Assembly (NCBI GenBank): GCA_026214975.1
Contig: CM047810.1
Coordinates: 34,324,498-34,388,497, forward strand
Length of the DNA: 64,000 nt
Direction: 5' to 3'
Source: Gentiana macrophylla
Taxonomy: Eukaryota > Streptophyta > Magnoliopsida > Gentianales > Gentianaceae
The notes beneath the pieces were generated by a model. That model had not been told where the DNA came from. It did no database searches and was given only the letters and a program-made list of their open reading frames with translations. A program made the translations under genes and the position numbers. Below are positions 31,871-43,370 of this stretch, in pieces (the stretch's first letter is position 1; each line of letters begins with the position of its first letter).

Positions 31871-32085
31871 CTATGATAACATAATCTGACAAGCACAACA
31901 TGATGGTTGAATGTGCTTTCTCCTCTGTAGCACTGGTACCCCTTTACTAGTAAAAGGAGTCCACAATCCTTGTTGCTTCAACAAGGCCCGCATTTTGATT
32001 TGCCACAGACTGAAATTGTTTCTCCCTGTAAATTTGTCAATTTTAACGTCAATTGACGACATCCTTCTTATCAAAGAACAGACCT
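31871..32085 (-). pseudogene. Copia gag N-terminus
   Basis: Reads VKIDKFTGRNNFSLWQIKMR then ALLKQQGLW, the standard N-terminus of Tork-like Copia gag. The frame soon shifts. It begins about 95 bp inside the 5' LTR and primer site, as expected. Confidence 0.85.
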
Positions 32086-32165
32086 TTGATCACTAAATCC
32101 TAGCATCGGTCACGGTCTTGGTGAAGATCAACTCTGTTCAACCTGTAGATTCCTCTGAACCAACA

Positions 32166-32715
32166 CTCTGATACCAGTTTGTTAAAACAGATGAGAAAAC
32201 CAAACGCGGAAACAGACGACAAGTAGATAAAACATAAGCAATTCAAATGTAAAGTACGATGGAATTGTCAAAACACAGAAACAAGAAGAACACAGTGATT
32301 TAACGTGATTTCCGGCGTTGTGCCGACTACTTCACGGACAGAAACTGAGATATTTTACTATGCACAGAAAATGATAAAGTTTTTCACACACGCTACATTG
32401 ATTACAATGTTGGTATTTATATGCACAGATCCCTAAACCCTAACAACCGTAGAATCTTTGTCGAAACTGCCGTAAATGCCCCAGATGTGGGCCCAGCATC
32501 AGCTGACTCCACCAGCTCTGTAATCAATCAGCTCAGATGTAGAAATCAACAACATTTAACAAACTCAGCAGGCTACTCTGTTGACAGACGAAACTCAACT
32601 GCACTTCACTCAGCTGACTTCCCAGACTTGAATACTCTTGTTCAGCTGACCATTATTCACAGCTGACCCCGGATTAGTTTTACCAGATGTAGAGATCAAG
32701 TCACCTTTGTTGACA
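32166..32715 (-). repeat. 5' LTR and primer binding site of the Copia element
   Basis: The LTR is 32180-32715 (536 bp). On the minus strand it ends GTTTTAACA, and three bases later comes TGGTATCAGAG (32176-32166), complementary to the 3' end of initiator tRNA-Met. The LTR is rich in CAGCTGA words. Confidence 0.88.
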
Positions 32716-32720
32716 GTTTT

Positions 32721-32850
32721 TATAATTTAATTGATGTAATGACCGCATATTAATGGGTCGTTAGACATCAATATAACAATCGAAACATGCATATTGTTAT
32801 GTTAAAAATGTCGTTAACATTCATGTTGAATGTAATTTGGCCAACTAAAT
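32721..32850 (+). pseudogene. Old + strand Copia reverse transcriptase, right part
   Basis: Directly after the duplicated GTTTT the plus strand reads NLIDVMTAY, then a stop. In intact Tork-like elements the motif KLDMHLMDVVTAYLYG follows TFRYLISLAV, which is where the left part (21530-21999) breaks off. The two parts join across the 10.7-kb insertion. Confidence 0.6.
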
Positions 32851-33277
32851 ATATTCTTATTGAGGAAGGAATATATAATTAGTCAAACTTAATGTCATGA
32901 ATTTATAATACTACGATGCGTGATAGTGAAAATATATGCATGCAACATGCGATTGTAATACACCTCCCACTGTTTTCATGATTATAGTGCTGAAGTCACT
33001 ATAATCAAGGTGGGTCACTATAAACACTACAAACTCATAATCATGGAGGGTCACTATAAACACTTAAAAATCATGTCATATGTCGTGTTTTGATTGCATC
33101 CAACTTTATACATAGAATTTCCTAGAAATTCCTACCTTTGGTTACTTTGAATGCATGAATTTCGGTCCAACAGTCAAGAATCATTTCACTAACATCATGT
33201 GCAAAAAAAGATAACGAAAAACGTTTATAATAATACATCTATACAAATCACAGTACAAGTAACTTGAGATGATCTCA

Positions 33278-33332
<55 letters not shown>

Positions 33333-33639
33333 TTAAGGTCGTGTTACTTAGTTGAAGATGCTATAGTTTTCCAATGGTTGCTCAAATATACCACCATGAA
33401 CAAATTGCTCTCTTTCTCGGCTTTTATTGCTTTGAACTTCCCATTTACCTATTTATCCCTCTGATTCGTTCACAATGATGCATATATACCTGTGTGAAGA
33501 ACTTACAATTTTGAAATGACACAACGCAACCTAAATGGGATGTCAATTAATGTATACATACAGACATATACATATACATGTACGTATGTATGTATATACG
33601 TGTGTGTGTGTGTGTGTGCACGTAGAGGCAGTGCAGCCA
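32851..33639. other. Spacer between the Copia and the coiled-coil gene
   Basis: AT-rich, no further coding sequence recognised. It holds a (TA)n tract at 33280-33331 and a (TG)n tract at 33600-33618, close to the stop codon of the coiled-coil gene, so its 3' untranslated region and poly(A) site should lie here. A direct repeat with AATCA.GG.GGGTCACTATAAACACT occurs at about 33002 and 33041. Confidence 0.5.
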
Positions 33640-36600
33640 TCAAAACCAAAGCCTCCCTCCTCCCTTGGCTGCCTTAAGTTTCATAACAAGATCCTCGCGT
33701 TCAGCCTCTACTTCAGCATATTTAAGGCTCATCTGCAGGTACCGTTCACTAAGGTCTTTTAACTCTGTCTCCAATGAGGACTTGCTTCGTTGAAAGGTTT
33801 CTTGCGTCGTACGATTACTTCCATCCTGAAAAAAGGGTACAGATCAGAATGAAGAATTCTTTTTAAGTAGCCGGAAATTTTATCATGTGAATAAATGAAT
33901 TACTGACCTCTGCATTATTGGATTCTTTTAGCAGCAAAGCACCCTCCATTTTCTGCAGCTTTTCTTCTAAGAAAGCTTGATTCTTTTTGCAGTTCTCATG
34001 GTCGAGGATCGATTGCTCTAGGGTCATGATTTTTTCCACAGATGAATCTTTTTCATGCTTCAAAACTTCATAATCTGCAGAGATAGAGTGTAAAGAATCC
34101 TCAAGTTTATCCTTTTCAGACTTGCATTCATCTATTCTGTTCTTTAAGTTTGAGATTTCATCTTGAAGGTCAGAAGTTATTTGAAGATGATTTTTCTTGT
34201 TCGCATTCTCTTCACGAAGTTGTTGGTTTTCGTAATCAGAAACCGTGAGCTTCAGTTCAAGATCGTTTACAGCTGTCGTAAGTTTTTCTTCACTTTTTCT
34301 GTAACTACCTAATTGTTTCAACAACTTTTCATGTTCTGAAGTCAGTAATGCATGGTTCTTGACTTCGGCTGACATCTCGAGTTGCAGACTTTCTTGTTCA
34401 ACAAGCATTTTCTTTACGTTTTCATTTTCTTGAAGAAGGGCCTCTAATTCTGAAGTCATGTTTTTCTCTTGTAAAGAAAAGTCATCCACCATGAGAGCAA
34501 GATTTTTCTCAAGATATTCCATCTTTTGGGAGCAAGCAAAGAAAGTTTCTTCTAATTCCTCAAATTTACTCTCTAATTTAGTACAGTGTTTTTGCAATTC
34601 CATTTCCTTCATCTTTAGTTCTTTATTCAATCTCTGTAGGATTCTGCATTCTTCACTGAGTCTGAGATTAGATGCTTCGAAATTTTGATTCTCTGTTTGA
34701 ACATGTTCACAATCTATTTGAGCAGCCAAAAATTGATCCTGCTTATCTTTTAATTCTTTCTCCAGATTTCTCCTATCGGTTTCCATTTCAATCTCCATAT
34801 CTTTGATCTGAGCTTGCAAATTCATGGAATGAGACTCTGATTTTTGCAACTTGATTTGGCAGGATTCATATTCCTCCTTTAACTGCAGAAGATCTTGTTC
34901 CAAATTAATTTGTTTGTTCTCTAACTCAAGCTTCTCCATTTCAAGATCAGATACTTTCTTTTCAAGAATTTCCTTTGCAGAAACGTTTGTCTCGAAACTG
35001 ATCCTAAGGGTTGAAAGTTCATTCCGGACTTCATTCAAACACTTGGCGGTCACATCACTTTCCCCTTGAACTAATACATTGTTCTCTTCCATTAGCCCTT
35101 TTTGCTTTTCAAGATCAGAAATTTGATCTTCTAACTCCCCTTGGCGAAGACTAAGAGTTTCGATTTCATCGTCTTTTCTGAGCAAAATAGCCTCAATCTC
35201 ATCTATTTTATACCTCTGTTGAGTACATTCATTCAGCAAATTAGAACGATCAGATTCAAGTTTTGATCTTGACTGTTCTTGTTCTTCAATCTTTTGAATT
35301 AGATCTTTCAAATTCTTCTCAGCTTCTAAAATGGTAGCATCTCTTCTTTGTGTCTCAAGCTCATCATACTTAAACCCCCACTCATATTCCGCGATTCTAT
35401 CTTCCACGATTTTGTTTACCTCGAAAAAACATTTCAAAGCTGATTCATTTAGTAATTTTGAATTGTAGGTGGGCATGTCTATCCTTCTTATATTTACTAA
35501 ATCTGCAAGAAGATATTTGCACTTCTCAGTTACATCAGAAGAAGTTCCGAACAACGGCTTCATTAAATGTTGCAAAGTAACTTCAATTTGCTTCAGTACT
35601 TCAAAAACAAATTCAGAAGCTTCTTCTTCATTCAGTTTTCTCTTCGATTCTTGGTCGTAAACGGGGTCATGGTCACTCAGTTCAGACATAGCACTAGCAG
35701 ATTTACTTGGAAGTTCACTGGATGTAGAGCTAAAGGATGAACATTTCTTTAAATCCTTCAGCTTCAATACAAGCTCGAGGTTTTCATCAGTGAGTTCGTT
35801 GCAATCTCTTTCAAGTTCCTCAACTTTTTCCCTTAACGATTCGAGTTCTCTAACAAGTTCGACATCACCGGCATTATTATTGGCTCTATTTTGTGAGCCA
35901 TTTTCAAGAAACTGAACTCTCATTTGCAGTGTTTTTTCTGATTCCTGAAGGTGTTGAAGCTGCAGCAATAGATTCTTGGTTTGATACAAATCTTGTTCCG
36001 TCGAATTATCAACTTCGGATAACTTCAATTGTCCTTCTTTAATAGTTTGGATCTCAACTTTTTGCTGTTCAATAGTTTCTTCTAGCTCTTGAAGAACAGA
36101 AAGAAGTTCGATATTCGATTCTTGACTTCTTTCTAGTTGAGAAGCCAAATTGGCATTTGTTTCATTATGAAATTTTATTTCACTTTCCAACTCCCTTTGA
36201 ATATGAGTATGGCTTCCATATTGAAAACTTGAATTCTCAAAGGCTTTCTGCTTAACACTTAATTCATCCAACGTAAACTTCAAATTCTCGATTTCTTTCT
36301 TTAAAGCATCTTTTTCTGTATACGAAGCTGACAACTCCATAGCTACATCAGCCTGCTTCTTTGATTGATCCAAGAATTCCTTTCTCAATAATTCCAAATC
36401 AAGCATTAACTTTCGTGCATTTCTTTCCCACATTTTCGCTTCTGCCCGAAGTTCATCAATGGTTTTTTCAGCAGCTTCCAGGAGATTCACAGATCCCCCG
36501 TTTCTCATAGATACTGGACTTGATTCTTTTCCACTGCTCTGTAGTTCCATTCTTGGGCTCATTTCCTCAGAATTGTTACAGGAAGATTGACTTGATAAAG

Positions 36601-38268
36601 AATGACGAGCAACGGGATGATGAGGAAGTGGTGAAGTAGGTCCAACATGCCTCTGATCAGGACTAAAGCCGTCACTTGGTAAACTGTGATGAGAATTAAG
36701 TCCCCTTCTAACAGAAGCATCTGTAATTCTTGAACCTTTACTAGAGACAGATTCTGAGTAACTTGATTCCTACAGCAATTTAATAAGTAATTCAATTCAA
36801 TAGAATGGTTTTTTGGTTTGAATGAAAGATACAAAGCAGAAATAAAGTGAAAAAAATCTCATGCAGACCTTGCTGTCATAACCTCCATGTTGACTATGTG
36901 AAGTTCTAGCACCATTTGCAAATGTATCATCAAATCTGCTCGGCTTATGACCCGTGTCGTGATAATTGGCAGCCTGATTCTTTTCATAAGAGCCAGAATG
37001 ATTCAAGTTTTCTTTCCTGGGTAAATCACCAGAAAAATCAATTTAAAAAAAGAGTTTTGCGATTGAAAAACACATTCACTGCATCCATGAATACTACATA
37101 CCTGAGAGGAGACATAACAGTTAGACACTGAATTTTCACCTGTAAAAGATTAGACATGGAAAATGAAGGTTAGAGCAAGAACCAGCTTGACATATTATCC
37201 ATATTTCATCAAAGTCCAAACATTAAACTAGTCGAAACGTTGTCCTCATACTGCCACAACATTATGTCACTACACGTTTGTACACCATTGGTCATGGTCC
37301 CACAACATATTGATCGATGGTCTAAATGTGTGCAGTGATGCAATGTTGAATCAGTATCATTACCCGAGTCTTATGGACATCATTTGACACATGGTGATCA
37401 AGTAAACGATGATCTAACATATCCGAAAGAGTTATTTACACGCAGACAACTAAACCTTCTTAAGTCAACAAAGTACTGAGAGATTCATCCAAAATGTACC
37501 TGAAAAATTGTTCCATAACTGCACTTTGCCAAAGGACATAAAACTGGAGAAGAAGACCTTGAATTCATGAAACTTGAAAAATTGATGATTGCCTCTCCCA
37601 ATATGCCAGCTCTAGATGAACCCTGTAATAAAAATGTGATAAGGATGCTACATAATTTTCACCCAAGAAAATAAATAAATAATAAAATTAAACTGAAGTT
37701 ACCATGGAAACAACAAACTTGAAGAGACACTCTTCAAGTTCGTGTGAAGAATCTTCTTTTGATATCCAAACAGATTCCAAAAGGGTTTCTGTCCATTGAC
37801 AATTCCCATTTCGCACCGTTGATTTCCCTAATTTAGCAATTGTTTTACCCGTTTCTACTGAGATCACAGCCAGAAATAGCTTGTCCCATCCCTTTGGGAC
37901 CTGCTATCACAAATTCAGAATCACTATATGCATCTTTTCTTGGTGATAAAAATTAAAGAAACACAACCCATTAAAAAAAAAAGGTAGAATCTTGATAAAG
38001 CATTGATCTTTGAAAATTGTAAAGCAAACCAAAAGCAGGATCACCATTATAAGCAGCTAAAAATTAATTAATTTTATCATACACTAACGTGTCAATGAAT
38101 CATCATGAAAGCTTGCAATCAAAGTCATAATAAATCATCATTAAAGCTTGCATAAGAAAAGGGTTACTCTTAATTTACCTGAATTGCTTGAAAATTGGAG
38201 AACTTGAAATCAACCCTTTCTCCAGATTTAGGTGATGACCCATTATGTTGCCTGTGTAACTTAAACAT
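33640..38268 (-). CDS. NT-C2 domain/coiled-coil protein, 7 exons, intact
   Basis: Exons in order of translation: 38268-38179, 37900-37703, 37622-37500, 37139-37102, 37016-36869, 36769-33908, 33825-33640. All introns are GT..AG, phases agree, and the total is 3645 bp, 1214 residues. Residues 1-150 form an NT-C2 domain: it starts MFKLHRQHNG, has GERVDFKFSNFQAIQVPKGW, KLFLAVISVETGKTIAKLGK and GILGEAIINFSSF, and ends in VKIQCLTV. Residues 150-290 are a Ser-rich linker. From about 295 (LLEAAEKTIDELRAEAKMWE) to the end it is almost continuous heptad coiled coil, rich in Glu, Lys and Leu. The layout matches the plant family named myosin-heavy-chain-related or intracellular protein transport USO1-like, whose members are thought to tether membranes or cytoskeleton; the exact role is not known. 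It has no motor domain. MITEs cluster upstream of the start. Confidence 0.93.
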
Positions 38269-38731
38269 TTTTTTTGTTTGGCACCCTGTTTTTTTTTTTC
38301 TTGGCTTGAAAAGAGCAATGCAGTTAAGTTACCGAAAGAGAAAGCAATATAATTCACGATAATATAATAAGATCAGACAGGAAGAATTTCTTGGTAACAA
38401 AGGGACAGAACAAAAACAATGAAGAATGACAGAAACAAAGCTTAGAAAAAAATAATAAAAATAAAAGTAAAAAATTGAAGGTGAAGAAAAAGATGGAGAG
38501 AATTATTCAGCTAGCTAAGTCACCAACAATCCTATTTGGGTGTTACAAATTAAGTAATTTTGTGTGATCTTTGTTTGGCAGTTTCAATAAATGCATTGAC
38601 ATTATCTACCTAACTGTTCACTAAGTGCATCGAACACGCAGAAACACGGTGTTGAAATGTGAGAGAGACGGAAGGTAAGAGGAATTTGCATAGTCAACTC
38701 AGTTGTCATATTTTGACAAATTTTAGAAATA

Positions 38732-38998
38732 CTACCTCTGTCCCAAAGTAGTTTCGAGGGTTTTTACACAGATTAAAAAAATGGTTAAAAAATATAAATT
38801 TTAAGTAGAAATGATTAAAATATCTTTTGACTATCATTAATAAAATGAGTATAAAGTATTGTAAAATAGTTGGATTGTTAATAAATTAAGGGTAAGATAA
38901 AGAAAATAAAATAAATGTTTTATTCGTAATTTAGAATGACTTCTAATTTGTGACACTCAAAAATAGATAGACTGACTTGTATTTTGGGATGAAGGTAG
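38732..38998. mobile_element. Stowaway-type MITE
   Basis: Starts CTACCTCTGTCCCAAAGTAG and ends TATTTTGGGATGAAGGTAG, flanked by TA (38730-38731 and 38999-39000). The interior shares ACACAGATTAA, GACTATCATTAAT and AATTAAGGGTAAGAT with the MITE in intron 3 of the P450 gene, so both belong to one family. Confidence 0.8.
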
Positions 38999-39058
38999 TA
39001 TTTTTTTGAAAGGAATTTTAGAAATATAAATACGACATTATACATTACAGTTAAATAC

Positions 39059-39327
39059 TACTCCCTCCCCTCCCGAAATAACAGGGCCATTGAAAGAATG
39101 GTTTCAAAATAGCGATGCAATTATATTTTTAAGAAAATATTTATTGTGTTTTTCCTATATCTATATTTATTTATTAAGAGGTGATAAAATAAATATAATA
39201 TTGTATTTATTATAGGCTAAGTGGTTTTTTTAAGTTATTTTGAAATTCAAATTAAAGTTTTAACTCACATCATTAATATGCGTGTTTTTTAAAACCGTCA
39301 AAGTCGTTTCGAAACGGATAGAGTAGT
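39059..39327. mobile_element. MITE with CTCCCTCC-type ends, second in the cluster
   Basis: Begins TACTACTCCCTCCCCTCCCG and ends CGAAACGGATAGAGTAGTA. The ends are imperfect inverted repeats with TA at the outside. No coding sequence. Confidence 0.6.
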
Positions 39328-39383
39328 ATGTAATAACACAAGAACCTGAGAAGAAAAAAAAATATATATATATATATAAAGTA

Positions 39384-39662
39384 CTACTCCCTCCATTCCA
39401 AAATAACTAAGACAATTGTCAAAAAATTTGTTCCAAAATAACTGAGGCATAACACATTTCAATACAAAATTTAATGCATTCTTCCTCTTTTACCCATCTT
39501 TTTTATTTTTTCCATACAATATTTTAAATGCACTAGCATTATTTACTTAATTTCCAATAAGGGTATTTTAGTCTTTATTTAATCAGAATCAAATCAATTA
39601 ATTACTTTCTCAATCTGCGTATTTTTAGCAACTGATTTAGTTATTGTGGAACAGAGGAGTAG
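39384..39662. mobile_element. MITE with CTCCCTCC-type ends, third in the cluster
   Basis: Begins CTACTCCCTCCATTCCAAAAT and ends TTATTGTGGAACAGAGGAGTAG (written in part), with TA on both sides. The interior includes CAAAATAACT.AG twice near the left end. About 280 bp. Confidence 0.7.
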
Positions 39663-39942
39663 TAATTTGTAGGGAAAAAAAATTAACCAACTTTCCATAG
39701 ATAGTAATTTTAACTAAAGTCGTTTGTTTTTATTTTTTTAACAGCTTTTTTTGATTTTGCATTAACTACATTAATGTTATTTAGAAAATATGTTAGATTT
39801 TATTCTTTATTATTAATGATATTTATCGATATTTTTTTAGTTTGTGCAAAAACTTTTAAAGCGGCTGTTAGTCAGGAAAAGAGGTAGTATGAAGTAACTG
39901 ATTTTACACTCAATTCCAATGATGGAAACCAACCAGCAACCA

Positions 39943-39983
<41 letters not shown>

Positions 39984-41108
39984 TCAATCATTTATTTTTC
40001 CAAGACAATGACAGGTAATATTGTCCAAGAAATATTATAATAGTAAAAAACATATTCGTAAAAAAATTTAGACTCTTTTGTATAAGTTGTGTCAAATATT
40101 TTTTTTAAAAATTTGTTTTAACCTACTCGTTAAAAAGATTTAGTTGTAATTTGTAAATTTTAAAATTTCCCCCTGCTGATGTACTAAGCATCAACTTTGT
40201 CGTCCAAACGGGATTGACGACTGACAAAGCAAAGCAGATGAAACGATATTGTAGGAATATTTCTCGTCTGTCTTTTTTTATTTTGTTATTACTGTAATAG
40301 TCAATAATTGCCCGTTTCTGTGATTTTCTAATAATTTAATTTATATTACTCGTGTGTAAACAATGGCAAATTTTATTGTCCGGCCACAAGTATAACTAAT
40401 TAAGATTTTGTGAAGGTACGGTAGTCAGTTAGTCACCCTAATTGTGTAAAAGAAATACTGTCCTTTTTCAGTTTATTCTTATTTTTTTACACATTATACC
40501 AATGATGACATAATGTGATTAGAACATAATAAAACTACTTGTAAACTATATACATTATATATGACATTGTGTGGCTGGAACATAATAAAGCTACAACTAA
40601 ACTATATACATTATATTATATATACGTGGGTTTTAATTTTTTTTTTTTTTTTTGAGAAAATAAATTTTTTTATCAATTAACATCCGCAAAACACGCGGCT
40701 AAGTTACATTGGTTTAAGTTAAGTGTTATACATTTTCATTACATATGGTAATTTTGCTTCCAGAAAAAAAAAGAAAGAAAATATATGTATATATATATTC
40801 GTTGGATCAATTTTATTTTATGATAGGAAATAAAAATATGAGATATGATTTCACCACGCTATGTTGCAGGAAATATTAAAATACAGCATAACTAAACAAA
40901 CAGTTAGATCACGGGTTGACCAGTTCGAATGTGAAGATAATGCAGCAAGTAAAGTTGGATCATAAAAATGAAGAGGGAGGATAAATGCTTTTAGAGATAG
41001 GCTTATCTTCTTAGATAGTGGTTTTTCTTCTTTTTTTTCTTTGAAGGAAATAAAGTATGTGTTACGTATATATTGTACGACGGAATATTCTAGAGACATT
41101 TACACATA
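39663..41108. other. AT-rich spacer with no gene seen
   Basis: Contains a (TA)n tract at 39948-39981, a duplicated segment with CATAATAAA.CTAC..GTAAACTATATACATTATAT-like text at 40525-40625, and a long T tract at 40639-40651. A possible further MITE end (AAAGAGGTAGTATG) lies near 39876. Confidence 0.4.
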
Positions 41109-41137
41109 CTAGTTAGTGAGAGGCCGTGCGATGCACG
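41109..41137 (-). mobile_element. Helitron-like 3' terminus (hairpin plus CTAG)
   Basis: Read on the minus strand: a perfect 6-bp stem CCGTGC-ATC-GCACGG (41137-41123), ten bases, then CTAG followed by T. A GC-rich hairpin about 10 bases before CTRR, with insertion next to T, is how Helitrons end. The body would extend to higher coordinates. No 5' TC terminus, Rep or helicase sequence was recognised, so this could be a non-autonomous copy or a worn fragment. Confidence 0.55.
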
Positions 41138-41154
41138 GACCATGCCCTCATCAC

Positions 41155-41405
41155 TATTTTTTTTTTATTTTTTATATACAGATTAAGAATGTAATTAATT
41201 GGTTGGCGTTGATTAAATAATGCTAATGAATTTAAGATAGTGTGTGCCAAAAATAAAAGGATGTGTAAAAAGAAAAAAATAAATTTTTTTTTTATACAGA
41301 TTAAGAATGCAACTTGGTTTGGCTTTGATTAAATAATGCTAGTGAATTTAAGATAGTATGTGCCAAAAATAAAAGGATGTGTAAAAAAAGAAAAAGAAAA
41401 TAAAT
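41155..41405. repeat. Tandem duplication of about 125 bp
   Basis: Two copies (about 41158-41277 and 41285-41405) share ACAGATTAAGAATG, TTGATTAAATAATGCTA, GAATTTAAGATAGT and AAAATAAAAGGATGTGTAAA. They begin right inside the Helitron-like terminus. Confidence 0.85.
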
Positions 41406-42696
41406 TATTTGAAACAGCTGAGGGACTAACCATTTTTTTTTATGGAAGAAGAAATTAAGGAAATTTTCAGTTTTGATGGAGAAAGTGAGGAAACACCATA
41501 GCAGAAGGTTAAGGAGGATGCAATGGATTGGGTGATGGTGGAAATTGGGCAGCCGTTTCTTGTTTGAAGCTCTTTCCGTGTTTTCACTAAATCCACCGCC
41601 ACGGTTTAGAAGGCTTGCATATTCTCGTAAGTGAATTCTTTTTAATTTCTTCACTTGTTTCATTTTTCTTAATTTTAACGCAGTGGTCTAAAGAGGATAA
41701 AAAAATGCCCATAATTGAAAATCAACAGGAATTCATATCTTACATTAGAACACTACAAACCCAGGAACACAGAAACAAAACCATAGAAACACATACAAAC
41801 AATAGAAACTGGTAAAAAAAAAACCCTGAAAGGATTGAAAAGGAAGGCCATGATCAACCAAAACCAAAACCCACCAAAATTTGCCCAATATTTTGCACGT
41901 ATACATAGATCCCAACAGTTTTATGCCTGCCTACGAAACACATGCACCAATCGGAATCACTTCATATCTGTTGAAAAAATGGGTGTAAGCATTATTCGGT
42001 GGTGGTAGGGGTGTGTGATAGTGGAAGAAAGTGTGGTTTAATGCAAATGGGAATTCAATCAGCAAGGATTCTGATCAACACACTATCCAATATAACCAAA
42101 AAATCATGAAAGAGACATGAGAGTATGGAGAACTCGTCAAGGAGCAAGAATAGCTAATTTGTAATGTTGCACACTTATAGAGTGAAGGAATAATCTTGTC
42201 AAAAAAAAAAGGTCTACTCACGCCAGGCGAATGGTGGCTACCCCACAAGTAGCTCTTTCAAGATCTTCATGTAGAGGAGCCACAACGAACTATACAATGG
42301 CCATTATTTATAAACAGCATATTATAATGATTTCATGAGGCCTAAATTGACCGATTTGCGTCTCATACTCTCCAATCTATAAAGAGCACCACTGATCCTA
42401 AAATTTAACCACAGAAAGCCTCGAAGGAATCACAAAAAATGCTAATTATACTTTGAAAAGTTAGTGATTAGGTTAATATTTTCCTATTAATCATGCCAGT
42501 TAAGCAAAAAGAAACATTAAACAGATTTGTACAATTCAAAAGAACCAATAACATTGAACAGATATATAATGATTGTATACATATGCATACACATATTTTG
42601 AGTATTTAAATTTGTACTGGACCTCAAAAAGAATTTTAAAAAAAATAAATTAAAAAAAGGCACAGGGACAAAGTTAAAGAGCAAGAAGTGAAATAC
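41406..42696. other. Body next to the Helitron-like terminus, no gene seen
   Basis: Open frames here (for example 41663-41301 on the minus strand) match nothing I know. Segments such as 42225-42310 have a coding-like composition but carry stops. If the Helitron reading is right, this would be captured or filler DNA. Confidence 0.3.
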
Positions 42697-42891
42697 CATT
42701 TGTTTAACGACTTCAATTGCATCGCTAAGATTGGAAGCCTGAAAGCCAATAGAAACTATAGATTTGAGAAGCTCAGTATAGTTCACTCCGTGATTGAAAT
42801 TGTAGCCCTCTATTTTCTTGCAAATACCTTACAGACTTTCTGATTCTTTAAAAGCAGCTGAATACACCGGCATCAGCACGTTTTTCGCCAT
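42697..42891 (-). pseudogene. First exon of deoxyhypusine synthase or homospermidine synthase, with a premature stop
   Basis: Deoxyhypusine synthase transfers the aminobutyl group of spermidine to eIF5A; homospermidine synthase is a plant paralogue that makes an alkaloid precursor. The minus strand reads, from an ATG at 42891, VYSAAFKESESL, a TAA at 42831-42829, then [20 protein letters not shown] and [18 protein letters not shown], followed by a GT donor. FKESESLEGKCKKIEGYDFN and TGFQASNLG are hallmarks of the family's N-terminus, so the TAA replaces an expected GAA codon. 65 codons are present and the exon ends where family members have an intron. No further exon was found downstream. Which of the two enzymes it came from cannot be told, because the deciding residues lie elsewhere. 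Confidence 0.85.
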
Positions 42892-43370
42892 TGCTTCTCC
42901 AATTTCAGAGGAAATGTAGCTTGCAGCAAAGTCCTACCCCTGCCTAATTGGGGAGGATGGGAGGAATGGCGGACTCAGGATAATTAGCTCACTGGGGCCA
43001 CAAGAACACTACAAAGCGACGGATTACAAATGTTTCAGCGAAAAATTAAACCAATAGGCAAAAAATTACAGTAAATAGTCGATGAATTACAATTGTTCCG
43101 GAAAATATTACAATACATTAGACAACAAATTCCAAGTAATCCGGAATCCGGACACAAAAACACTTAATCAATCTAACAAATACTACCCAATCTCCCTTCT
43201 CTTTCAAGTATGCAATGCAACCTTACTTGATGAAGGCCGTAAAAGAGCTCACCAAACTTTGAATTTAAAAAATCACAAAGCAATAGGAAAAACTAAATAA
43301 GGAAATATACTTCCTTTTAGTGCCTCTTATCTTCATCTTACTCTATTCGGTCAAATATATTAATGGGGAA

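Larger units (their letters stand above)
22000..32715 (-). mobile_element. Tork-like Copia retrotransposon, minus strand, with nested insertions
   Basis: LTRs at both ends start TGTTA and end TTGACA, and GTTTT is present on each side (21995-21999 and 32716-32720). The right (5') LTR is 536 bp (32180-32715). The left (3') LTR spans 22000-24655 because it holds a later insertion and a tandem duplication; without them it would be about 538 bp. The primer site TGGTATCAGAG (minus strand, 32176-32166) matches initiator tRNA-Met. Gag, zinc knuckle, protease, integrase, reverse transcriptase and RNase H remnants follow in Copia order. All frames are broken. An insert at 25573-29071 splits the polymerase. 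Confidence 0.9.

Noticed and set aside
36559..36834. 91-codon minus-strand frame overlapping the coiled-coil gene
   Set aside because: The correct frame through this stretch is the Ser-rich linker of the coiled-coil protein, supported by splice sites and phase; this one is the shifted frame.
41301..41663. 120-codon minus-strand open frame near the Helitron-like end
   Set aside because: Composition is coding-like in part, but it ends in Phe/Leu-rich low-complexity sequence and matches no family I know.
42517..42891. Functional deoxyhypusine synthase gene
   Set aside because: Only one exon is present, with an in-frame TAA before most of it, and no further family motifs were found on the minus strand downstream.
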